Of a stretch of DNA of 64,000 nt, positions 22,229 to 32,255 are shown piece after piece (the first letter of the stretch is position 1; each line of letters starts with the position of its first letter). This DNA is from Zizania palustris (Eukaryota > Streptophyta > Magnoliopsida > Poales > Poaceae), in the NCBI GenBank assembly GCA_019279435.1, contig JAAALK010000082.1:10990594-11054593 (forward strand), written 5' to 3'. A model generated the notes under the pieces. The model was not told the DNA's origin, did no database searches, and worked only from the letters and a program-made list of their open reading frames with translations. Both the position numbers and the translations under genes were made by a program.

Positions 22229-24691
22229 ATGGACAGAGCAAGTAAAATTCCTCTGTTCGACGGGACTGATTTCGCATATTGGAAGGTGCGCATGGAGGCT
22301 TACTTGTTAAGCCAAGGAAATGCAATTTGGGAGATTGTGGACTCACAATACTCCATCCCTGAGACTCGCACCTCTCAAACAGAAAAAGATCAGTATAATG
22401 CCAACTCCAAGGCAAGAAACATACTGTTCATTGGTTTGAGCCGGAGTGAGTTCGATAGGGTGCAACACCTTAGGACTGCTAGGGAAATTTGGACCACTCT
22501 CACTATTTTTCATGAGGGCTCTACTCAGATCAAGGCCAGGCGCCAAAGCACATACAATCAACAGTATCAGCTGTTTGTGCAGGCACCTGGTGAATCTATA
22601 GATGCCATGTTTTCACGCTTTGATGCTATAGTGAGTAACTTGCGGTCCAACGGGACGCTTGCTTACAATGATCATGACAGGGCTATCAAGCTTCTCTATG
22701 CTCTTGACCGTAGCATATGGGAAGTGAAGATATCCAGCATTGAGGAGTCTGCAGGTTATGATACATTGACCTGTGATGAGCTCTTCAGCAAGCTGAAGTC
22801 CACAGAGATTGCCAAGGCATCTCTTGCTGTGCACAGAAGCTCTTTGCCACAGCCATTGGCATTGGTTTCTAGCACTAGTCGTGGCACCGCTGCAGAACCA
22901 AGCACATCTGGTACTTGTGTTCTTGCAGATGGTTTTGCTTTGTCCTCCCTGGTCTCCGTCACAAAGGAGAAGGTGTACACTCTGGATGATGATGAGCTTG
23001 CTCTCATTGCCAGAAGGTTCACCCATTTTTATCATGAGAGACGGGATCAGAGGAGAAGTGGTTTTAGTGGTTGTTTTGAGTGTGGTGACACTTCTCACAT
23101 CAAGGCCAATTGCCCAAAACTCAAGAAGAGAGATGAGAGTGAGCACCCCAAATACCACAAAAAGGAGAGGAAACCCTTTGTGAAGGGCAAGCGTGACAAG
23201 ATGGCGAAGAAAGTAGCCAAAGCCGCTTCCAGAGCGTTTGTTGCTGCTCTTAGCGACATCGACACTTCCTCAACTGAGGAGTCGAGCTCTGAGGAGGAGG
23301 AGTCCCCAAGGAAGGAGGACAAGAAGGACAAGAAGGGACGAGACTTCACCGGCCTTTGCTTCATGGCCGACAGCGATCACAGTGGCGATGAGCTTGACTC
23401 ATCTGAGGTACCTCTATCCTATGACCAGCTTTCAATAAAATTAGATGAGCTGAATGAAGTAGTTCTTGGTCAGGATAGATTACTTGTGCAAGCCGCTAGA
23501 GAAAGAAAAGACCTTAGACTTAGGCTAGAATCTGTTTCTACTAAATATGCCATGCTTAAGTCTAAATTTAATGATGCTGAATGTGAATCTCGTTCTGTTG
23601 TCATGGGTGAGCTTGCTCAGTTGCGTTCTGTACATGCTCAAACTCTTTCTGAGCTTGAGACTGCACAGAAGCAGCTTTTGGTGGTTAATTCTAGACCTCA
23701 TGATATTATTGAATGCATGAACTGTTCTTTATTACGCGAGAGCATTAATTTACGTGATAAACATGTTCATGATTTAGAGGCTAGATTGGAGAGGGCCGGT
23801 AGTTCTAAGGATGTGCAGCCTGTTTGTGACACATGCATTACCCTTAAGGACCAGCTAGGCACTGCTAGAGAGCGAGCTGAAAACCTAATGACTGAAAATG
23901 AATACCTTCTTTCCGTGGTTAATAAATGCACTGAGGGGAAGGGTAGGATGGATTTGCTCTTGGCCAAGACAAAGATGTGAGCTGACAGAGCAGGGGTAGC
24001 TCTAGGTTTGGGTTTTGAGAGGATTTATTCAGACAGTAAGAACAAAACTGTTTTCACCTCACCCACTACCTTAGAGAAAGAGAGAGCTCTGTTAGACACT
24101 CCATCAGCCAAGAAACCTACCCGAGCTCAAAAGAAAACCACTCCTCTTACCAAGAAAAATCCTCCCAAGAAAACCACTCAGAAGAAGCCCAAGGAGCCTA
24201 TGAGAGTTGCTCCTGTGACCCATGAGAGTGCCCCTAGGAGAATCTTTCATTGTTCCTACTGTCAGCGGGCGGGTCATTTGATTGGGTTCTGTTTTCGTCG
24301 CATCAAGGATGAGCGACGCTCTCAGGCGATGAGTTACCAGGACATGCATTACCCATCTTTAGGTATGCATGAGTCTGAGTTTGACTATCGTCCTGCTTTT
24401 GAGGTTCCTCGTGCTTCTCGGAGAGGTTTTGCTCCTCGAGGTGTTCACCATGTTCCATATGGTGGTAGACCTCGGGCGAGTAGCTTTGTACCTCGTCAGA
24501 GTAGGAGACCTCGACATGTTGTTCGATCACAGCATGTAGGTAGACCTCGCACTTTGCATCATTCAGATTATCATGTGCGTAGACCGTCTACGTTTACTGT
24601 GCCTACTACTCGTGTCACTCAGTGCTGGATGCCTCGTCATTTTTTCACTCACCCCAGCACTGAGCGATCGAGATATTCTTATCATGTGTAG
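22229..24691 (+). pseudogene. gag: gag of Sirevirus C (large, two CCHC knuckles)
   Basis: It starts at ATG 22229, 65 bp after the LTR. Residues 1-200 form the UBN2-type capsid core. The first knuckle, CFECGDTSHIKANC, is at 23072-23113. An acidic/Lys-rich stretch (23250-23350), a long coiled coil (23430-23900) with two CxxC pairs (E-C-M-N-C-S and V-C-D-T-C) and a second CX2CX4HX4C knuckle at 24251-24292 follow. The tail is rich in Arg, His and Tyr. The frame is open to TGA 23978, where element D has a Cys codon, and then to TAG 24689. The second stop lies at the gag-pol border and may be natural; the first is a defect. Product length would be about 820 residues. Its role is particle assembly and RNA packaging. 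Confidence 0.85.
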
Positions 24692-27600
24692 GCGACAGAT
24701 CGAGGCTTGGAGGGCACGTGGATCATGGACTCCTGTTGTTCGCGCCACATGACCGAAGATGCAGCATGGTTCTCCAGCCTCACCACAACCAAGCAAAGGG
24801 AACATATCACCTTCAGAAACAATCGAAGGAGTAGAGTGAAAGGTAAAGGTGTGGTAAGAATTAACTCGAATTTCACTCTCAAAGATGTTGCTTTGGTTGA
24901 AAACCTGGGATACAATTTGCTGTCTGTATCTTAGTTGCTTTATGAGGGCTTCGAAGTGCGATTCCATTGCGATACTTCGCAAGTGCTCAATTCTGATGGC
25001 GTTGTGGTGTGTAAGATCTTTAGAGTTGGGAGAGTTTTTGGAGCTGATTTTTCAGAGTCATCTGGTTCTTCTCATTGTCTTATTGTGCATTCAACTTCTG
25101 AGCTCTGGAAGTGGCATAAGAGACTAGGTCATATGAGCTTTGAGTTGCTCGCTCGTCTGAGTGCCCTAGGCCTGATCCGAGGATTGCCCAAGCTCAAGTT
25201 TGAGAAGAATTTAGTTTGCGCTCCGTGTCGACATGGAAAAATGATTGCCGCTTCACATTCGCCAGTCACCACAGTGATGACTGAACAACCCGGAGAACTT
25301 CTCCACATGGACACATTAGGTCCTTCTCGGGTCAGTTCTTTAGGCGGCAAGTGGTTTGTTTTAGTTATTGTCGACGATTTCTCTCGCTACTCTTGGGTCT
25401 TCTTTCTTGCCAGCAAGGATGAAGTGTTTTCACACTTTCGGAGCTTGGCTTTGAGACTTTTTACTGAACTCCCTGGTGCATTAAAATTCATTCGAAGTGA
25501 TAATGGCATCGAGTTCAAAAACAGTCTCTTTGTTGACTTTTGCATGGAGCATGGCATAGAACATCAATTCTCTGCTCCGCGGGTTCCTCAACAGAACAGT
25601 GTCGTTGAGAGGAAGAACCACACTTTGGTTGAGATGGCTAGGACGATGCTTGATGAGCACAGGACTCCTAGAAAATTCTTGGCTGAGGCCATGAACACTG
25701 CTTGTTACATCTCAAACCGAATTTTCTAGCGCTCAATTTTAAACTTGACATCTTATGAGCTACGTTTTGGGAGACAGCGCAAGGTTACTCATCTTCGAGT
25801 TTTTGGCTGTCGTTGCTTTATCCTAAAACGTGGTAATTTGGATAAATTTGAGTCGCGTTCTTCTGACGGGATCTTTTTGGGTTACACTACTCATGGTCAT
25901 TCTTATCGTGTTTATAATTTGGAAACTAACACTGTCATCGAGTCATGTGATGTGACTTTTGATGAATCAACCCCCTCTGTTAGTTCTGCTTTTGAACAGG
26001 CAAATGAACACGACATGGAACAAACCATATTCGAAGAAGATCCCGGAGATTTCGAGGATGCACCCCTACTTCCCTCGACATCAACCCCCGAAGCTGACCC
26101 CGCTTCAACTACTTCGACACGAGGTCCCGAAGCGACTACCTCGACATCGGTCATCTTGGACCACACCAACGCACAAGTTGAGGGGGAGACTGCATCTCGC
26201 CGCGAGGCTCCACATCATGTTCAAAGGATGCACCCTCCCGAGCAGATCATTGGTGAGCTTGATCAAAGGGTAACACGTTCTCATGCTCATTTCACTAATT
26301 CTGCTTTTGTTGCTTCTTTCGAGCCCCTAGATGTTAGTCATGCACATTCTGACTCTAGTTGGATCAATGCCATGCATGAGGAACTTGAAAATTTTGAGAG
26401 AAACCAAGTCTGGACTTTAGTTGATCCTCCACCAAATGTTCATTTCATTGGAACAAAATGGATTTTCAAAAACAAACAAGGGGAGGATGGGACTATAATT
26501 AGAAACAAGGCTAGACTTGTGGCTCAGGGTTTTTCTCAACTAGAAGGGATTGATTTTACTGAAACTTTTGCACTTGTTGCTCGCCTTGAGGCCATTAGGA
26601 TTTTGCTTGCCTTTGCGACATCCCGGGGATTCAAACTCTATCAAATGGATGTCAAAAGTGCTTTTCTTAATGGCTTCATAGGTGAAGATGTCTATGTAAA
26701 ACAACCCCCTGGTTTTGAAAACCCCAAGTAGCCACATAAAGTCCTTAAAGTTCATAAGGCTCTTTATGGACTCAAGCAGGCCCCTCGGGCTTGGTATGAC
26801 AGACTTAAGTCTTTTCTGCTTGAGCGGGGGTATTTGATGTGCTCTGTTGATAAAACCCTGTTTACTCTCAAGCATGGCAAAGATTTCCTCCTGGTTCAGA
26901 TTTATGTGGATGATATCATCTTTGGTGGCTCTTCTCATGCTTTGGTTGCCGAGTTTGCAGATGCCATGAGCAGGGAATTCGAGATGTCCATGATGGGCGA
27001 GCTTACATTTTTCCTTGGTTTGCAAATCAAGCAAAGCAAACAAGGTACTTTCGTCCACCATACGAAGTACACCAAGGACCTGCTCAAGAAATTTGACATG
27101 GCTGATGCGAAGCCCCTCGCCACTCCAATGGCTACATCTGTAGCATTGGATCCCGACGAAGATGAAGAAGTCGTAGATCAGAAGGAGTTCCGAAGCATGA
27201 TCGGCTCCCTCCTCTACTTGACTGCTACGAGGCCGGACATACACTTCGCAGTGTGTCTGTGCGCTCGTTTTCAGGCTTCACCACGAGCTTCGCACCGTCA
27301 AGCGGTAAAATGCATTCTGAGGTATCTCAAACACACCCTCGAATTTGGCATATGGTATTTAGCATCTTCATCTTTATGTCTTCGAGGTTATTCCGATGCG
27401 GATTTTGCTGGGTGTAGAATTGATAGGAAGAGTACCTCTGGTACTTGTCATTTTCTGGGTACTTCACTGGTTGCTGGTCTTCCCGCAAACAGTCTAGTGT
27501 TGCACAATCGACGGCTGAGGCCGAATATGTTGCTGCAGCTAGCTGTTGCTCTCAGATTTTGTGGATGGCTTCCACTTTGTGGGATTTCGGGTTAGATTAT

Positions 27601-27855
27601 AAGAGTGTTCCACTTTTCTGTGATAACACTAGTGCTATTTGTATTGCAAATAACCCAATTCAGCACTCCAGAACCAAACACATTGATGTGCGATATCATT
27701 TTCTCAGAGATCACAATGAGAAGGGTGATATTGAACTTCAATATGTTGATACCCAACACCAGCTAGCCGACATTTTCACTAAACCCCTCGATGCTTCTAG
27801 ATTTGCCTACTTGCGTGGGGAACTTGGTATTTGTCACCCTTACGGCATTTTGTGA
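24692..27855 (+). pseudogene. pol: pol of Sirevirus C (PR-IN-RT-RH)
   Basis: Same frame as gag. The protease site near 24728 reads D-S-C where E has D-S-G, so the third residue of the active-site triad is changed. The integrase zinc finger has KWHKRLGH and APCRHGKM (25105-25240). The DDE core shows LLHMDTLGPS, FIRSDNGIEF and NSVVERKNHTL. RT has YQMDVKSAFLNG, YGLKQAPRAWYDRL and YVDD at 26903-26914. RNase H has YSDADFAG and KHIDVRYHFLRD. TAG stops lie at 24932, 25727 and 26729. A frameshift lies near 27470, after which the frame continues to 27855. The product would be the PR, IN, RT and RH enzymes of the copia particle. Confidence 0.9.
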
Positions 27856-29001
27856 GGGGGAGCTGTCTTTAATTATATTGCATTTGCTCATCATGTGTGA
27901 AATTGCATTTACATCTGTTGCACTTATATGCCTCATTTTAATTCATGAAATCATGACAGCTCAGCTCTTTTTAATTTATCTGAAACATTCATGTTGATGA
28001 TGTTTTCTTTCCAAACTCAAATCATGCTCACTGCTCAATCTTGTATCTAGCATGTATAGGCAGGACTGCTTTAGCTATCTTTTATCTGCTTGATAGCAAG
28101 ACATTTTTCCTTGGATGCTAAAAATTGCAACTTGAAAAATTTTTCTACATTTTCACGGATATTCATAAAGTGCCAAACACTTTGTTCACTTAATCACAAA
28201 TTCCAAAATCCATGATTTGCATGCTTTAAGTGAAAAGATCCAGGTGGGTTTGTTTGTCGCACTACTCTATTCTAGACTGCTTACCATTGCACATTGGTCT
28301 GAACTGGGATAGTGTGGTGTATGCCAAAATCACCGCCTTAAGCTTCCAATGGCTTTCGTGCCTAGGCTTGGCTTGATTGGACAGTATAAGGTGGACAAAC
28401 AAATAACCCCTGGCATTATGAAAAAGAACAACAAAATTCATTGATCATCAAGTTTGCTTTTAATTCTCCATTCGAACTGGACTTGTCTGTCTAGAGTAGA
28501 CATTGACTAGCTTTGCGCAGTCCTTGCTTTTACTTGTCTAGTTACCGTGATTGAGTGGTGAGGCTTTTATTTCAAAATGACAAAATCACATGTTGTCATC
28601 ATGTTTTTAGAAAATGTTAAATTGAGCTGAGCACATGATATTTGGTATTAAGTATTGGCATATTTTTGCTTTATATGTCCTTGCAATTCTGCTCATTTCC
28701 AAGCAATGCATCTTTTAAATGCTCCTTGATGCTTGCATTGCCAAAGGGGGAGAAATTGCTACGTTCTCTGCCGTAAAGGGGGAGAAAGTTGAGTTCTTTG
28801 TTGCCAAAGGGGGAAAATTAACTCAGGGGAAGTTTTTATCTGAAAAAGGGGCTTGTACTCTTTTGAAAAGGGGGAGGAAAATTCTTTAGTAAAGTGACAT
28901 GATTTGGCTCGTTTCTGAGTTTTATGGTCACTTGTGTGCTAAAATTTTGTAATTTTCTTGAACTTGAACTTGGTTGTCAATGCACTCATCAAGGGGGAGA
29001 T
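27856..29001 (+). other. 3' noncoding region of C with multiple polypurine tracts
   Basis: No ORF is supported. It opens with GGGGGAG at 27856-27862. The block gatccaggtgggtttg is near 28239. Purine tracts of the form AAAGGGGGAGAAA occur at about 28743, 28774, 28804 and 28867. The last one, caagggggagat (28990-29001), directly precedes the 3' LTR and is the presumed plus-strand primer. Confidence 0.85.
28990..29001 (+). promoter_or_regulatory. Polypurine tract of C
   Basis: CAAGGGGGAGAT ends exactly at the TG of the 3' LTR. The same sequence precedes the LTR of D (32244-32255). Confidence 0.85.
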
Positions 29002-31005
29002 TGAGAAACCAAGGGTTGGTTTCGGTGTTTGTGATGAGTGATTGACAGACTTTTAACCTCTGATTCGAAGGGTACCTCCGAAGGGGATTCAGAGGTGGTT
29101 TGGTTGCTGCAGCTGTTGCAGCGGAGTGTGCCTATCGGAGGGGTCCGACAGTACACGATGACTGGGTGTGTACCGAAGGTCTCGGTATTTTGGGCGGTAC
29201 ACCGGAGTGTGCCGAAGTTTGCTAACCCGGAGAGGTCTCCGGAGTACTGGATACACTTGTCTGTTTGTCTGTGGTGCGCAGGGGACTTCGGAGGCGACGA
29301 ACGGTTCGTAGCAGGTGAACCTGGGTCAAGCGGGAGGCTTGATGCCAGGGGAGCGGGGAGCTCTGTCACAGTGGCTGCGAAGGGGTCCAGGTCGGACCTC
29401 GGGTCAAGGTGCACCAGGAGAAGGCAGTAAGTGCGGAGCATGGCTCCGGGTGAAGGTACTCCGAGACAAAGTCCTCGGAGGTGAGGCACTTCGAAGGGTA
29501 CTCCGGATGGAGTGACTTCGGAGTATGGTGGAACAAGTCCTCTGCGGAGGCAAGGCGTTCAAAGTGTGCTCCGGAGGGAGACATTCGAAGGTGCCCGACG
29601 AAGGTCTCAGAAGTCGAGGCACATCGAAGGCATGGTCCGGGTGAGGCTCGTCAAGGAGTGTGCTCGGGGAGAGACACTGCGACGAAGTGGTCATGGAATG
29701 CTTCATGCAGAGGCCTTGGACGAAGGAGGGACTTCGAAGGGTGGTACTCCGAAGGTGGGGCTTCGGAGTGAGGAAGGCTTCGGAGCGAGGCTAGCTCCGG
29801 AGCGAGGTTGACTTGTGGTGCTTCGGCCATGCATGGCTTCGGTACACGGACTGACGGAGTTCGAGCTGGGAGAATCTGCGAAGCCGTGGTGGTCCACTCC
29901 GGAGGTGGTGGTGCGAAGGCCCAAGGGCTTTGACGGCGTCGGCTCAAAACCGTCACTGTATCGGAGGCTGACTTCGGTGAAGCGAAGGCCATCAGGCTCA
30001 AGGCTTCTCACCGAAGCTACCGCACCCCTCGCGTGCGAAGGGAGGCTCCAGAAGGTCAAAGACTGCAAAGGCTGACATTGTCTGCTATGCAAAAAGCTGA
30101 CACTGTCCCCTCTGCAAAGCTGACAGAGAAGCCTCCAGAATAAAGTTGACTACCTTTTGTACCCCTCAGTTCTGTAGAGACAAAACTGGTGTAAACCCTA
30201 GGGGTAAAGTAGTCATTTCACTTGGGTGAACTGTGGGCTATAAATATGGGGGCTCGGTAGGTAACATTTAACACTTTGAGCATTTACTGTTGAGCTCTTG
30301 TACTAGCTTCCTCATACTTTGTATACATCCAGTGAGTTCATTTTTGTGTTCCTGGTTCAAGCGGCGAAGCCCGGCTTCTGTGCGCTTTTTGCTTGAGCTT
30401 GTTCTGCATACCTCACTGCATACCTCGTCCATTTGTGTGTCACCTTGAGTGACTTGTGACAGTGCATCGAAGCCTGTGTTGGCGAAGTATGTTGTGTGCG
30501 AAGTGTGTTTTTCTGTGCGCGTTCGCTCTGTGTAACAGGAGTCTAGACCTCGCTGCTTACTAGCGAAGCCCAGATCGAAGCCCGTATTTGCTTCACGTGT
30601 CGAAGCCCCTAGCGCAGTCTGTTAGTGTGCGTTTAGACCTTCGCAGAACGAAGCCCAGCACTAGTTGCTGTCGCTAAGTTTTAGGTCAAAGTCCTCGGAG
30701 GGTAGTCCACGCTTGCGAAGGGTGAAGTGCGAAGCCTGCTCGAAGCACCCTGTGTGCGGAGACTGCACTGACTTAGCAGAGTTGATTTCGGGGTTGTTGG
30801 TGGAGCGAAGTCTTCTTGGCTTAGGACTTTTACTCCTTGCGAAGCCTGTGTTCGGAGCTGTCATATACCTCCGAACCAGACCTTCGAAGGTTGGTGTTCG
30901 AAGCCTGTTCCGCAGTAGACAGGTTCATAACCGAAGGCTGTTTGTAGCCTGAAATTTTAAAAGCTCCCATTCACCTCCCCTCTGGTCGCCGTTTCTGGTC
31001 CAACA
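29002..31005 (+). repeat. 3' LTR of Sirevirus C
   Basis: At 2004 bp it is 11 bp longer than the 5' copy, mainly because of a 12 bp tandem duplication (ctgcatacctca) near 30404-30427. The two LTRs are otherwise about 97% identical in the part compared by hand. Confidence 0.95.
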
Positions 31006-31286
31006 GTTCCCGTGCTGAAGTCTTTGACAAGTGGGCCTCAGGTGAAGATGAAGCAAACCGACGCACCTCATGCACTGCAACTGTCAATTTTATAACCGTT
31101 GCGGAGTCGTTTGGTTTCCCCGAGGTCACCCTGTCAGTCAAGGCAGGCATTTATTACTTGCACAAGTCGAAGCCCCCTTCGGTCCAAGATCCGAAGGCCT
31201 GTCTTCTCTGAAGTTATATTTTTACTATCATTTGTCCAGAAGCGCACGCACCCCTTCGCTCAGAAGGTCTGCGGGCGAGGGGCTAC
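31006..31286 (+). other. aORF leader of element A copy 2, right of the C insertion, with polypurine tract
   Basis: It starts with GTTCC, the right TSD of C, and aligns with 18265-18555. It ends with gggcgaggggctac directly before LTR(c), the same PPT as for LTR(b). Confidence 0.75.
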
Positions 31287-31932
31287 TGTTGGGAGAATAA
31301 GTTTTCCCTTGAACAGGGGCCAAATGACGTCAGCCTTCGTAGCTCTCCGGACCGGAGCCTGACATTGTCGAAGCAGATTCCCTCAAAGCTGTCTCCAGAA
31401 GTCCATTCGGAGTTTAGTTCGGAGCCACTTCGAAGTGCCCTTCGAAGCCTTTGATGCGATCTCCGCCCGAAGAGCTCCGGCCACTACCTCGAACCAAGAA
31501 AATATCTTAGCTCTGCTATAGTGTAGAGCCATACCCGGGGCCCCTCCGCCCCTAGTATGTCGTTTAGATGCTCAGAAGTGACGTTTATCTGACACGTCTG
31601 TAAAGCTGTAAAGCTATTTGTACAGTAGTCTAGTCTTTTTTCCCTTCTTGCCCCTATGAGGCCTATGACCTATAGAGGGCATTTAGGTCTTTTCCCTTGG
31701 CCTGCGTGCCTATAAAAGCAAGGCCATGCCCTTGTAATAAGGGACCAAAATAAGTTCAGTAGAGTCAAAACTATGCGAAATCCACTATAGACTGGATGTA
31801 GGGGTATTATCCCTTCGGGGAGGCCTGAACTAGTATAAATCCTTTCTCCCTCTGCGAGAACCCTTCGAGGTTCACTCTATACATCATAATACATACAAAA
31901 CCTGTGCTTTAGCTAATGCAATTGCTACAACA
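31287..31932 (+). repeat. LTR(c) of gypsy element A
   Basis: At 646 bp this is the shortest of the three: the CCCTTCGGAGCC minisatellite block is deleted between 31382 and 31390. It starts TGTTGGGAG and ends TACAACA, followed by CCCTC (31933-31937), the right TSD of A. The TATA motif is near 31709. Confidence 0.85.
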
Positions 31933-31937
31933 CCCTC

Positions 31938-32255
31938 TTTCCCTACTTTGCATCTTTTTATCTCCTTGATGCCTGCATTGTCAAAAGGGGAGAAATGATC
32001 TACATGATGCTTTGGTTTTTGGATTGCTTGGTTAAGGGGGAGTTGGCGCTGCTTTGCATATTGCATCGATATGCTTTTGCGCTTGTGCTTTGCTTTTGCT
32101 TTGCCTTGCATAAGGTTTTTACACAAGCAGAGAGATCTTTTACCAAGTGACATGTTTTGCTCTTTTATGATTTTTTATGGTCACTTGTGCGCGTACTTGC
32201 AATCCTCATCATGTCTTTGCTTTGGGATTGTCAATGCACTCATCAAGGGGGAGAT
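31938..32255 (+). other. 3' noncoding region of Sirevirus D, right part
   Basis: D continues after element A. Purine tracts occur at about 31983 (aaaaggggagaaa), 32034 (aagggggagt) and 32244 (caagggggagat, the final PPT). No gene is seen. Confidence 0.75.

Larger units (their letters stand above)
20172..31005 (+). mobile_element. Sirevirus C (Ty1/copia), complete structure
   Basis: A full element of 10.8 kb with 5' LTR 20172-22164, PBS 22167-22178, gag-pol 22229-27855, 3' noncoding region with multiple purine tracts, 3' LTR 29002-31005 and TSD GTTCC. The domain order PR-IN-RT-RH makes it copia. Long TG...CA LTRs, large gag, multiple PPTs and the conserved 3' block place it with Sireviruses. 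The LTRs differ by about 13 substitutions in the first 430 bp, so it is a recent insertion. Coding is broken by five in-frame stops and one frameshift. Confidence 0.95.
3039..31932 (+). mobile_element. Compound Ty3/gypsy (Tat-type) element A: LTR-internal-LTR-internal-LTR
   Basis: Three related LTRs lie in the same orientation: (a) 3039-3805, (b) 18556-19397 and (c) 31287-31932. The outer pair is flanked by CCCTC. Between (a) and (b) are a PBS region, noncoding repeats and a minus-strand antisense ORF (aORF). Between (b) and (c) is only an N-terminal aORF fragment and its leader. No gag or pol of this element is visible once the nested copia elements are removed. The PBS region and the GAGGGGCTAC polypurine end match those of element B, an autonomous Tat element here, so A is probably a non-autonomous relative using the same machinery. 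Nested inside are E (6965-14575), a solo LTR (14768-16942) and C (20172-31005). Confidence 0.8.

Noticed and set aside
22613..23158. 181 aa minus-strand ORF
   Set aside because: It lies wholly antisense to the gag frame of C, and its composition fits a shadow frame.
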